Origin: Pseudoalteromonas sp. MMG007
GTDB taxonomy: Bacteria; Pseudomonadota; Gammaproteobacteria; Enterobacterales; Alteromonadaceae
Length of the DNA: 64,000 bases
Direction: 5' to 3'
Assembly (NCBI RefSeq): GCF_018100985.1
Contig: NZ_JAGJEI010000001.1
Coordinates: 558,001 to 622,000 of the forward strand
A model generated the notes under the pieces. It was not told the DNA's origin. It did not search any database and worked only from the letters and a program-made list of their open reading frames with translations. This document shows positions 55,929 through 64,000 of this stretch, piece after piece. The position numbers were made by a program, and so were the translations under genes. The first letter of the stretch is position 1. Every line of letters begins with the position of its first letter.

Positions 55929-58040
55929 ATGGATTTTAAAGCTGTATTACAACAACTTAATAAAGATAAAAAAGAGTACGCCAAAGGCGTAGGAACACCA
56001 TTGTTGGTGTTAGCTGCGCTTGGTATGGTTATTTTACCGCTCCCACCTTTTCTTCTCGATATACTCTTTTCGTTCAATATAGCACTTGCTTTAGTTGTGC
56101 TGCTTGTGACCGTTTATACAATGAAGCCCGTTGAGTTTGGTATGTTTCCGGCCGTGCTCCTTATTGCAACCATAATGCGACTCGCCCTAAACGTTGCCAG
56201 TACCCGTGTAGTATTACTTGAAGGACATAACGGTGGCGACTCTGCAGGTAAAGTAATTGAGGCTTTTGGCTCGGTGGTTATTGGCGGTAATTACGCCGTT
56301 GGTTTAGTGGTTTTTTTAATTCTGATTATTATTAACTTTGTAGTAATAACTAAAGGCGCAGGTCGAATATCTGAAGTGTCAGCACGTTTTACTCTTGATG
56401 CCATGCCAGGTAAGCAAATGGCTATAGATGCAGACTTAAATGCTGGTTTTATTAGTGCAGAGCAAGCGCGAGATCGTCGTGAAGAAGTTACTCGCGAAGC
56501 TGATTTTTACGGTTCTATGGATGGTGCTAGTAAATTTGTTAAAGGCGATGCAATTGCTGGTATTGTTATATTAGTTATCAATATAGTGGGTGGCTTATTT
56601 GTAGGTATGATCCAACACAATATGAGTTTTGGCAATGCAATGGAAGTGTATACATTACTGACTATTGGTGATGGCCTAGTTGCCCAACTTCCTTCTTTAC
56701 TTCTTTCAATTGGTACCGCAATTGTTGTAACGCGTCAAAATGAATCGCTTAATATGGGCGATCAATTTAAGAAGCAACTTGGTAACGAAAAGTCATTATT
56801 TATTGCATCAGGTATTTTAATTGTAATGGGGCTTGTACCCGGTATGCCTCACTTAGCCTTTTTGAGCCTAGGTGGTTTATTAGGTTATGTAGCGTATTAC
56901 ACCCAACAAAGTAAATTAAAAGCAGCCGCTTTAGAGGCTGAAGCAGCTGCTAATGGAAATAACCCAGCAACAGGCGTTGCTAATAAGCAAGAGCAAAAAG
57001 AGCTTGGTTGGGATGACGTTCAACAAATTGACGTCATAGGCCTAGAAGTAGGTTACAGATTAATACCATTAGTTGATCAGTCACAAGGTGGCGAGCTACT
57101 AAACCGTATTAAAGGCGTGCGTAAAAAGCTTTCTCAAGAGCTTGGGTTTTTAGTGCCACCTGTACATATTCGCGATAATTTAGAGCTAGATCCAAATGCT
57201 TACAGAATCACGTTGATGGGTGTATCTACTGGAGAGAGTGAACTTAAGCATGGTGACGAACTTGCTATAAATCCTGGTCAAGTATTTGGGCCAATTAAAG
57301 GTGTTGACACAAAAGATCCTGCATTTGGACTTGATGCTGTTTGGATTAAGCCCGATCAAAAAGATGAAGCTCAATCTCTTGGTTACACTGTTGTTGATTC
57401 TGCCACCGTTGTTGCGACGCATATAAGCCAGTTACTTACAAATAGCGCTGCATTATTACTAGGACACGAAGAGGTTCAAAACCTACTTGATATGCTTGCT
57501 AAAAGTCACCCTCGCTTAGTTGAAGGGCTAGTGCCAGATGTATTGCCATTAACTGTAATTGTAAAAGTACTGCAAAATTTATTAAACGAAGGTGTTGCTA
57601 TTCGCGATATGCGCTCAATTGTACAAACCCTTGTTGAATATGGCCCGCGAAGCCAAGACCCTGATGTTTTAACGGCTGCGGTGCGCATTTCTCTGCGTAG
57701 ATTAATTGTTCAAGACGCAGTGGGTATGTCATCAGAAATCCCTGTCATAACCTTGGCGCCTGAGTTGGAACAGATGTTGCATCAGTCATTACAAAATGCA
57801 GGCGACGAAGGTGCCGGTATAGAACCAGGACTTGCAGAGCGACTTCAAGTGTCATTAACCGAAGCGCATCAAAATCAAGAAATGGCTGGTGAACCTTCGA
57901 TATTGCTAACGTCAGGAATGTTACGCACTGTGTTATCTCGTTTTGTTAAGTACACAATACCTGGTTTAAAGGTAATGTCTTATCAAGAGGTACCAGATGA
58001 AAGACAGATCAAGATTGTAAGCTCGGTAGGCCAACAATAA
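55929..58040 (+). CDS. flhA: Flagellar export gate protein FlhA
   Basis: A 703-residue protein that forms the nine-membered ring of the export gate. The N-terminal half has about eight membrane segments and the conserved loop KGAGRISEVSARFTLDAMPG with KQMAIDADLNAG. The C-terminal cytosolic half (about 350-700) docks substrates and chaperones. Length is normal. It is the first gene of a unit with flhF, flhG and fliA. Confidence 0.97.
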   Translation: MDFKAVLQQLNKDKKEYAKGVGTPLLVLAALGMVILPLPPFLLDILFSFNIALALVVLLVTVYTMKPVEFGMFPAVLLIATIMRLALNVASTRVVLLEGHNGGDSAGKVIEAFGSVVIGGNYAVGLVVFLILIIINFVVITKGAGRISEVSARFTLDAMPGKQMAIDADLNAGFISAEQARDRREEVTREADFYGSMDGASKFVKGDAIAGIVILVINIVGGLFVGMIQHNMSFGNAMEVYTLLTIGDGLVAQLPSLLLSIGTAIVVTRQNESLNMGDQFKKQLGNEKSLFIASGILIVMGLVPGMPHLAFLSLGGLLGYVAYYTQQSKLKAAALEAEAAANGNNPATGVANKQEQKELGWDDVQQIDVIGLEVGYRLIPLVDQSQGGELLNRIKGVRKKLSQELGFLVPPVHIRDNLELDPNAYRITLMGVSTGESELKHGDELAINPGQVFGPIKGVDTKDPAFGLDAVWIKPDQKDEAQSLGYTVVDSATVVATHISQLLTNSAALLLGHEEVQNLLDMLAKSHPRLVEGLVPDVLPLTVIVKVLQNLLNEGVAIRDMRSIVQTLVEYGPRSQDPDVLTAAVRISLRRLIVQDAVGMSSEIPVITLAPELEQMLHQSLQNAGDEGAGIEPGLAERLQVSLTEAHQNQEMAGEPSILLTSGMLRTVLSRFVKYTIPGLKVMSYQEVPDERQIKIVSSVGQQ

Positions 58041-58061
58041 GATTTTAACAGGGGTTAAACC

Positions 58062-59546
58062 ATGAAGATTAAACGTTTTTTTGCTAAAGATATGCGCACA
58101 GCACTTAAAGAAGTTAAAGAAGAGTTAGGTGTTGATGCGGTTATTATGTCAAACAAGAAGCTTGCTAACGGTGTAGAAATTGTAGCAGCGGTTGATTATG
58201 ACAAAGCAGCCCCTAAAGTAGCTTCGCAGCCTCAAACAGAGCAAAATACGCGTGCTCAAGCTCCACAGCAAAGTATGCATAATTTTGTAAAGCCAGAGCC
58301 ACAGCGTGCTAAACCAGAACCGCAAGCAAAAGTTGCAGATAGTTTACAAGCGTTACTAGAGCGTCAGTCTCCACGACCTCGCTCTCCAGAGCTTGCTTCA
58401 ATGTTTTCACAATCGGGTATTGATACTACCGACAACTACCAAGAGCCTGTAGCCAAAGCGCGTCCTACTGAAAATATGTTTGCACGTGATGATGTAGCTT
58501 CGTCGCGTCCGCATACCCAAGCCGATAGCTTAGGGTTTGACGATTTAGACCGTGATTTTGATGATTTAGAAGCGCCTGTAAATTCTCGCCCACAAACTAA
58601 AAAAAATGAAAGCGAAGAAATGACAAATATGCGCGAAGAAATGAATGCAATTCGTCAATTACTTGAGCACCAAGTATCGGGTCTAATGCAACAAGATATG
58701 GCGCGTCGCGATCCTACACGCGCATGTATGGTTGACCGTTTAGTCGGTATGGGGATAGATAAAGAAGTTGCTCAGCAAATGGCGTGTTTTGTGCCTGACG
58801 ATGTATCTCGTCAACAAGGTTGGAAAGCATTATTAACTATGGTCGAAGACCAAATGCAAACAACGAACAACGAAATACTTCGCCAAGGTGGTGTTTATGC
58901 ATTAGTTGGCCCAACAGGTGTTGGCAAAACAACAACTGTAGCTAAACTTGCAGCTTTAGGTGCTCAAAAATATGGTGCTGATAAAGTAGCACTAATTACA
59001 ACTGATACTTACAGAATTGGTGCTTATGAGCAGCTTGCCACATACGGACGAATCATTGGTTGTGGAGTTAAACAAGTAAAAGATGCGAATGAATTGGCTG
59101 AAGTTTTATATCATTTACGTAATAAACGTCTAGTATTAATTGATACAGCAGGTATGAGCCAGCGAGACTTGCGTTTAACTGAGCAGTTAAATACATTAAT
59201 GCGTAATCAACGCGTTGATATTCGTAGTTACTTAGTATTAAGTGCAACAGCACAAATTAATGTACTTCAAGAAACTGTACGTCACTTTAAAAAAGTACAG
59301 TTAAGTGGTTGTATTTTCACTAAGTTAGACGAGTCTTTAAGTTTGGGGGAAATTATTAGTATTGCGATTCAAAATCGCCTCCCAATAGGGTATCTTACTA
59401 ACGGACAACGAGTACCAGAAGATATTCGAGTTGCAAATGCTGAGAAACTAGTTAAAAAGGCTGAGCAATTGTATTTAAAAAGAATAAAAGCACAACATTC
59501 AAGGCACCAAGCAGTGGCGTCGAGCACAGTAGGGATGTATGATTAA
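58062..59546 (+). CDS. flhF: Polar flagellum placement GTPase FlhF
   Basis: A 494-residue SRP-type GTPase that sets the site of the polar flagellum. The N-terminal B domain begins MKIKRFFAKDMRTALKEVKE, a long linker rich in Pro and Gln follows (about 50-190), and the NG domain has GPTGVGKT (283-290), TTDTYRIGAYEQL and FTKLDESLSLG. It overlaps flhG by eight bases. Its presence shows a polar flagellation pattern. Confidence 0.96.
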   Translation: MKIKRFFAKDMRTALKEVKEELGVDAVIMSNKKLANGVEIVAAVDYDKAAPKVASQPQTEQNTRAQAPQQSMHNFVKPEPQRAKPEPQAKVADSLQALLERQSPRPRSPELASMFSQSGIDTTDNYQEPVAKARPTENMFARDDVASSRPHTQADSLGFDDLDRDFDDLEAPVNSRPQTKKNESEEMTNMREEMNAIRQLLEHQVSGLMQQDMARRDPTRACMVDRLVGMGIDKEVAQQMACFVPDDVSRQQGWKALLTMVEDQMQTTNNEILRQGGVYALVGPTGVGKTTTVAKLAALGAQKYGADKVALITTDTYRIGAYEQLATYGRIIGCGVKQVKDANELAEVLYHLRNKRLVLIDTAGMSQRDLRLTEQLNTLMRNQRVDIRSYLVLSATAQINVLQETVRHFKKVQLSGCIFTKLDESLSLGEIISIAIQNRLPIGYLTNGQRVPEDIRVANAEKLVKKAEQLYLKRIKAQHSRHQAVASSTVGMYD

Positions 59547-60399
59547 CACAGTATTAGATCAAGCAAGCGGCCTGCGCAAAATGAGTCAAAACAATAACAA
59601 CGGCGTAAAAGTTATCGCTGTAACTGGTGGCAAAGGTGGAGTAGGGAAGACAAATGTTTCTCTGAATACTGCTATTGCATTAGGGCAGCAAGGTAATCGA
59701 GTCTTAGTACTTGATGCCGATTTAGGCTTAGCAAATTGTGATGTGATGCTTGGTTTGCGCGTTGAGCGTAATTTGTCACATGTTTTATCTGGTGAATGTG
59801 AGCTGGATGAGATTTTAGTTGAAGGGCCTGCTGGCATAAAAATTGTACCCGCTACGTCGGGCTCGCAAAGCATGGTTGAACTATCACCATCAGAACATGC
59901 TGGCTTAATACGTGCTTTCAGTGAACTTAACACTGAGTTTGATATTTTAATTGTAGATACTGCCGCCGGTATCTCAGACATGGTACTAAGCTTTTCTCGT
60001 GCGGCCCAAGATGTCATGGTTGTAGTTTGTGATGAACCAACATCAATAACGGACGCATACGCATTAATTAAAGTTTTAAGCCGTGAGCATGGTGTTTATA
60101 AATTTAAAATTGTTGCAAATATGGTCCGCAGTATGCGAGAAGGCCAGGAGTTATTTGCAAAATTATCTAAAGTTACAGATCGTTTTTTAGATATATCAAT
60201 GGAATTGGTTGCAACTGTTCCATATGATGAAAATATGCGTAAATCGACGCGTCGTCAAAAAGTAATTGTAGAGCTTTTCCCGAATTCGCCAGCAGCCCTT
60301 GCATTTAAAACGTTGGCAACAAAAGCAGTAAAATGGCCAATACCAAACCAACCATCTGGGCACTTAGAGTTTTTCATTGAAAAACTAGTAAACGGCTAA
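59539..60399 (+). CDS. flhG: Flagellar number regulator FlhG (FleN), MinD-like ATPase
   Basis: A 286-residue ATPase that limits flagellar number and opposes FlhF and FlrA. The N-terminal DQASGLRKM motif is the part that stimulates FlhF GTPase in relatives. The deviant Walker A GGKGGVGKT is at 30-38, and VLDADLGLANCDVMLGLRVE follows. The full start at 59539 keeps the DQASGLR motif; the later methionine (59581) would lose it. Confidence 0.96.
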   Translation: MINTVLDQASGLRKMSQNNNNGVKVIAVTGGKGGVGKTNVSLNTAIALGQQGNRVLVLDADLGLANCDVMLGLRVERNLSHVLSGECELDEILVEGPAGIKIVPATSGSQSMVELSPSEHAGLIRAFSELNTEFDILIVDTAAGISDMVLSFSRAAQDVMVVVCDEPTSITDAYALIKVLSREHGVYKFKIVANMVRSMREGQELFAKLSKVTDRFLDISMELVATVPYDENMRKSTRRQKVIVELFPNSPAALAFKTLATKAVKWPIPNQPSGHLEFFIEKLVNG

Positions 60400-60401
60400 T
60401 T

Positions 60402-61136
60402 ATGACAACATTGGTGAATAGAGCTATGGGATATCAAACAACACAAAACTTAAATGTGATTGTTGAAAAGCATGCATCGCTTGTAAAAAAAGTGGCATGT
60501 CATCTAATTGCTCGATTACCACCAAGTGTTCAACTTGATGACTTAATTCAATCAGGAATGATAGGTTTAATTGAAGCTTCAAAAAACTTTGATGCAGCCA
60601 AAGGAGCTAGCTTTGAAACCTTCGCAGGAATACGAATACGCGGAGCTATGCTCGATGAAATGCGCAGAGGGGATTGGGCTCCTCGCTCAGTACACCGTAA
60701 AAGCAGGCAAGTAGCTGAGGCTATCACAGAACTTGAAAACAGCTTAAACCGTGAACCAACAGATATAGAAGTTGCTGAAAAACTTGAAATTTCGTTAAAT
60801 GAGTACCATCATATTTTAAACGATGTTAACGCAAGTAAAGTTTTAGGTATTGAAGACCTTGGTGTTGACGAAGATGTAATTGCTCCTATAGGGCAAGATT
60901 TATCGCTAGACAAACCTTTTAATAATGTTAAAAATGAACGGTTTAATGCATCTTTACTAAGTGCTATAAAGTCTTTACCAGAGCGTGATGCAATGGTGCT
61001 TTCTTTGTACTATAACGATGAAATGAATTTAAAAGAAATAGGGCATATACTCGATGTAAGTGAATCGCGTGTAAGTCAAATACATGGTCAGGCCATGATT
61101 AAGCTTAAAGCTAAAATCAATGACTGGATAAATTAG
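60402..61136 (+). CDS. fliA: RNA polymerase sigma factor FliA (sigma-28)
   Basis: A 244-residue sigma factor for late flagellar genes. Region 2 (LDDLIQSGMIGLIEASKNFD, FETFAGIRIRGAMLDEMRRG) and region 4 (NLKEIGHILDVSESRVSQIH) are conserved. Its visible targets here are the sites before flgM, the second flagellin and fliS. It is held by FlgM until export. It follows flhG by two bases. Confidence 0.97.
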   Translation: MTTLVNRAMGYQTTQNLNVIVEKHASLVKKVACHLIARLPPSVQLDDLIQSGMIGLIEASKNFDAAKGASFETFAGIRIRGAMLDEMRRGDWAPRSVHRKSRQVAEAITELENSLNREPTDIEVAEKLEISLNEYHHILNDVNASKVLGIEDLGVDEDVIAPIGQDLSLDKPFNNVKNERFNASLLSAIKSLPERDAMVLSLYYNDEMNLKEIGHILDVSESRVSQIHGQAMIKLKAKINDWIN

Positions 61137-61176
61137 TAGTAAGTAAACTAAGGTTAAAACCTCACTGGAGGATGTT

Positions 61177-61560
61177 TTGGATAAAAACATGAAAATTCTT
61201 GTTGTTGATGATTTCTCAACGATGAGACGTATTATAAAAAATCTGTTACGTGATTTAGGCTTCACTAACGTTCAAGAGGCTGATGACGGCTCTACGGCTT
61301 TGCCTATGCTACAAAATCAAGTCTTTGATTTCGTAGTTACAGATTGGAATATGCCTGGTATGCAAGGTATTGACCTATTAAGAGCGATTCGTGCGGATGA
61401 TAAGTTAAAACATATCCCTGTACTAATGGTGACAGCTGAAGCGAAAAAAGAACAAATAATTGCTGCAGCTCAAGCAGGCGTTAATGGTTATATAGTGAAG
61501 CCTTTTACGGCTGGAACACTAAAAACAAAATTAGAAAAAGTATTTGAACGTTTAGGTTAA
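61177..61560 (+). CDS. cheY: Chemotaxis response regulator CheY
   Basis: A 127-residue single-domain receiver that binds FliM when phosphorylated. The acidic pair D11-D12, the acceptor D56 in [11 protein letters not shown] and the lysine in VKPFTAG are present. The start is TTG at 61177: the ribosome site GGAGGA (61168-61173) is well placed for it and too far from the ATG at 61189. It lies before cheZ and cheA. Confidence 0.97.
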   Translation: MDKNMKILVVDDFSTMRRIIKNLLRDLGFTNVQEADDGSTALPMLQNQVFDFVVTDWNMPGMQGIDLLRAIRADDKLKHIPVLMVTAEAKKEQIIAAAQAGVNGYIVKPFTAGTLKTKLEKVFERLG

Positions 61561-61577
61561 CGATAGGGGAGAGGTTT

Positions 61578-62342
61578 ATGCCAGCACCTGCTGCGCCTCA
61601 AATAACTTTAGAACAAGCTCGGCAACTCGTTGTTTTTTTAGAAAACGGTGAGCAAGAGAAAGCCAATCAGCTGATCTTAGAAACTGCTTCACAAGAGCAA
61701 TCTGAATTATTTGCTGAAGTTGGAAAGTTAACCCGTCAATTGCACGAAGCGCTTAAAAGCTTTGAGCTTGATACTCGTTTAACTGACTTAACTACTGATG
61801 CTATCCCTGATGCTAAAAAGCGGCTAAATTATGTTATGGAAATGACAGAAAATGCCGCGAATAAAACGATGGATGCTGTTGAGGCAAGCTTGCCTATTGC
61901 TCAGCAATTAGCAGACGAAATATCTCATATCAAACCGACTTGGGATCGCTTAATGAGTCGCGAAATAGAGTTGGGCGAATTTAAGACGCTATGCCACAGC
62001 ATCGATAAGTTTATGAATAACTCTCATCATAAAACCGATGAGTTACAGAGCTTAATGACCAACGTATTAATGGCTCAAGACTATCAAGATCTAACTGGGC
62101 AAGTAATTCGTCGAGTTATTGAATTAGTTAGAGAAGTAGAAGAGAGCTTACTGCATCTTTTAACTGCTTTTGCAGCGCAAGATGACAGCCCGGCTGAAAC
62201 AATAGAACAAAAAACAGAAGAACCAGTTACCGCACAAACTTTAGCAGGTCCGGAAGGCCCAATTATTGATAAAGATTCGCGTAATGATGTTGTATCTGAT
62301 CAAGATGAAGTCGATGATCTTTTATCAAGTTTGGGCTTCTAA
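61578..62342 (+). CDS. cheZ: CheY phosphatase CheZ
   Basis: A 254-residue, long helical protein that removes phosphate from CheY. The catalytic signature AQDYQDLTGQ is at residues 166-175. The C-terminal peptide DDLLSSLGF (246-254) is the CheY-binding tail. The acidic linker between them is typical. It follows cheY by 17 bases. Confidence 0.96.
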   Translation: MPAPAAPQITLEQARQLVVFLENGEQEKANQLILETASQEQSELFAEVGKLTRQLHEALKSFELDTRLTDLTTDAIPDAKKRLNYVMEMTENAANKTMDAVEASLPIAQQLADEISHIKPTWDRLMSREIELGEFKTLCHSIDKFMNNSHHKTDELQSLMTNVLMAQDYQDLTGQVIRRVIELVREVEESLLHLLTAFAAQDDSPAETIEQKTEEPVTAQTLAGPEGPIIDKDSRNDVVSDQDEVDDLLSSLGF

Positions 62343-62357
62343 GAGGAGAGTAACTGC

Positions 62358-64000
62358 ATGAGCTTTGAAGTCGATGAAGATATTTTACAAGACTTTTTGG
62401 TAGAGGCTGGAGAAATCCTTGAGCTTTTATCTGAACAGTTAGTTGAGCTGGAAAATAACCCAGAAGACACCGAGCTACTAAATGCTATATTTAGAGGTTT
62501 TCATACCGTAAAAGGTGGTGCAGGCTTTTTAGCAATGACAGAGCTCGTTGATGCGTGTCATGGTGCAGAAAATGTATTTGATTTACTGCGTCAGGGAGTG
62601 CGAACTGTTAACTCCGAGTTGATGGATGTTATATTACAAGCACTTGATACCATTAATGAAATGTTTGCAACGATTCAAAATAGAGACAAACCTGAACCAG
62701 CAGACCCTCAATTACTCGAAACACTTCACATACTTGGTTTACCACCAACAGAGGCTGAATTAGCTGGTGAAGCATCTCAGCCTGAACCTGAGCCTCCTCA
62801 AGGTGAATCTCCAGAATCTAATGCTGTAGATGAAGAAGACCCATTTGCTTTTGACGAAATGTTTAGTGGTGCCCCTAGTGCAGCTGATTCACAGATAGAT
62901 GAAATTACCGAAGACGAATTTGAAAACCTACTTGATGAATTACATGGTAAAGGACAAGTTCCTGTAGCGGAGGAGTCAACACCAAGCGATGCTGATATTA
63001 GCGGTGATATAACAGATGATGAATTTGATAGTTTATTAGATGAATTACACGGTGTTGGCAGCTTTGGTGCGGGAGCAAGTTCAGAGTCTGAAAAAAGTAA
63101 ATCTGAACAACCGCCTAAAGTAGAAGCTAAAGCGCCTCAAAGCGATGCTAATTCATCTTCAGATGATGAAATTAGTGATGATGAGTTTGAAGCGCTTCTT
63201 GATGAGCTTCACGGTAAAGGGACTGCTCCTAAATCAGCAGAAAGCGTACCAGCTGCAAAACAGCCTGAGCCTGTTTCACCGCCAGCTGCAAAAAAATCAG
63301 AGCCTGTTAAAAAAGCTGAACCAGCTAAAGCCTCTACACCAAAATCAGTTGAAAAAGTGCCAGAAAAACCTGTCGCCAAAGCTGCACCTGCGGCTCCTAA
63401 AAAGGCAGCACCACCGCCAGCTGAGACAACTGTTCGTGTAGACACAAAACGCCTTGATCAAATTATGAACATGGTGGGTGAGTTAGTGCTTGTTCGAAAC
63501 CGCTTAGTGAGTCTTGCAACTAATTCTGATAGCGAAGCCATGGGTAAAGCAATTTCTAATCTTGATGTGGTAACTGCTGATATTCAAGGTGCAGTTATGC
63601 AAACAAGAATGCAGCCCATCAAAAAGGTATTTGGTCGCTTCCCTCGTGTTGTTCGTGATTTGGCACGAAGTTTAAATAAAGATATAAACCTACAACTTGT
63701 TGGTGAAGAAACTGATTTAGATAAAAACTTAGTTGAAGCGCTTGCCGACCCTCTTGTGCATTTGGTGCGTAATTCAGTTGATCATGGTATTGAAATGCCT
63801 GCTGATCGTGAAGCTGCGGGTAAACCGCGTACAGGTAATGTTACTTTATCAGCATCGCAAGAAGGCGATCATATTTTGTTAACCATTAAAGACGATGGTG
63901 CTGGTATGGATGCTGAAAAACTCAAGAAAATTGCGATTAGTAAAGGTGTTCTCGATCATGACCAAGCGAGTCGACTTTCTGACACCGAAGCTTACAACCT
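62358..64000 (+). CDS. cheA: Chemotaxis histidine kinase CheA (partial, runs off the end)
   Basis: The first 547 residues of CheA are visible. The HPt domain has the acceptor H49 in FRGFHTVKGGAGF. The linker (about 120-355) holds three copies of a 17-residue motif with the core LLDELHG (residues 183-199, 218-234, 272-288) and then a Pro, Ala and Lys-rich stretch. The dimerisation domain (RVDTKRLDQIMNMVGELVLV) and part of the ATPase domain (LVHLVRNSVDHGIE, DDGAGMD) follow. The ribosome site is AAGAGGAGAG. A normal CheY-binding P2 domain is not evident. Confidence 0.96.
   Translation, partial: MSFEVDEDILQDFLVEAGEILELLSEQLVELENNPEDTELLNAIFRGFHTVKGGAGFLAMTELVDACHGAENVFDLLRQGVRTVNSELMDVILQALDTINEMFATIQNRDKPEPADPQLLETLHILGLPPTEAELAGEASQPEPEPPQGESPESNAVDEEDPFAFDEMFSGAPSAADSQIDEITEDEFENLLDELHGKGQVPVAEESTPSDADISGDITDDEFDSLLDELHGVGSFGAGASSESEKSKSEQPPKVEAKAPQSDANSSSDDEISDDEFEALLDELHGKGTAPKSAESVPAAKQPEPVSPPAAKKSEPVKKAEPAKASTPKSVEKVPEKPVAKAAPAAPKKAAPPPAETTVRVDTKRLDQIMNMVGELVLVRNRLVSLATNSDSEAMGKAISNLDVVTADIQGAVMQTRMQPIKKVFGRFPRVVRDLARSLNKDINLQLVGEETDLDKNLVEALADPLVHLVRNSVDHGIEMPADREAAGKPRTGNVTLSASQEGDHILLTIKDDGAGMDAEKLKKIAISKGVLDHDQASRLSDTEAYN
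62904..63221 (+). repeat. Three direct copies of a 17-residue motif in the CheA linker
   Basis: The copies encode ITEDEFENLLDELHGKG (62904-62954), ITDDEFDSLLDELHGVG (63009-63059) and ISDDEFEALLDELHGKG (63171-63221). Spacers are unequal and differ in sequence. The copies are conserved in protein more than in DNA, which suggests selection on the peptide. Confidence 0.85.

Noticed and set aside
59586..60017. A 143-codon minus-strand frame inside flhG
   Set aside because: It lies wholly opposite a well-supported gene, shows low-complexity Ser/Pro/Thr content typical of antisense frames, and has no ribosome site or family features.
63145..63441. A 98-codon plus-strand frame inside cheA rich in Leu and Gln
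   Set aside because: It is the shifted reading of the Pro/Ala/Lys-rich CheA linker; the cheA frame carries all known domains.
1..64000. CRISPR arrays, tRNA and rRNA genes
   Set aside because: Reading both strands showed no regularly spaced repeats and no cloverleaf or rRNA sequence I could recognise.

Overview
The window is chromosomal DNA of a marine gammaproteobacterium of the order Alteromonadales, most likely Pseudoalteromonas. I infer this from the protein sequences, the moderately AT-rich base composition, the ftsB-ispD-ispF-truD-surE-pcm-yqaA-nlpD-rpoS operon, and a polar-type flagellar locus with flrABC, flhFG and cheYZA. No tRNA, rRNA, CRISPR array, insertion sequence or integrase was seen.

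Region 1 (about 1-6156) is accessory. It holds the end of an unidentified gene, an NRAMP-related transporter without the canonical metal-site motifs, a small hypothetical gene, a GNAT acetyltransferase, a divergent LysR/CPBP-protease pair followed by the last 12 codons of a second GNAT gene, a higB2-higA2 toxin-antitoxin module with a visible operator, and a two-gene unit. That unit pairs a membrane-anchored beta-rich protein with a stand-alone GT51 peptidoglycan transglycosylase domain. The two genes are joined by a TTGA overlap behind a run of eight A. It is the best candidate here for an undescribed, possibly defensive, system.

Region 2 (6153-16156) is housekeeping: a VWA/MoxR pair, a DUF1653 and a DUF2947 protein, an unidentified conserved-looking gene, then a tightly overlapping operon for divisome assembly (ftsB), isoprenoid synthesis (ispD, ispF), tRNA pseudouridine (truD), stress repair (surE, pcm), a YqaA membrane protein, the amidase activator nlpD and the stationary-phase sigma factor rpoS, closed by a strong terminator.

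Region 3 (16471-64000) is a nearly continuous flagellar and chemotaxis locus: flgNMA (minus), cheV-cheR, flgBCDE, flgFGHI, flgJKL, two flagellin genes, flaG-fliD, fliT-fliS (minus, convergent with fliD), flrA, an unrelated tag gene (minus), flrBC, fliEFGHIJ, fliK-flhB, flhA-flhF-flhG-fliA, and cheY-cheZ-cheA (cheA runs off the end). Intergenic spaces carry a consistent set of sigma-54 sites (GG-N10-GC) before flgA, flgB, flgF, flgJ, the first flagellin, fliS, flrB, fliE, fliK and flhA. Sigma-28 sites (TAAAG-like, N11, GCCGATAA-like) precede flgM, the second flagellin and fliS. This fits a Vibrio-like hierarchy: FlrA switches on the sigma-54 genes including flrBC, FlrC the next tier, and FliA, held by FlgM until the hook is complete, the last tier. 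It also predicts that the two flagellins are made at different stages.
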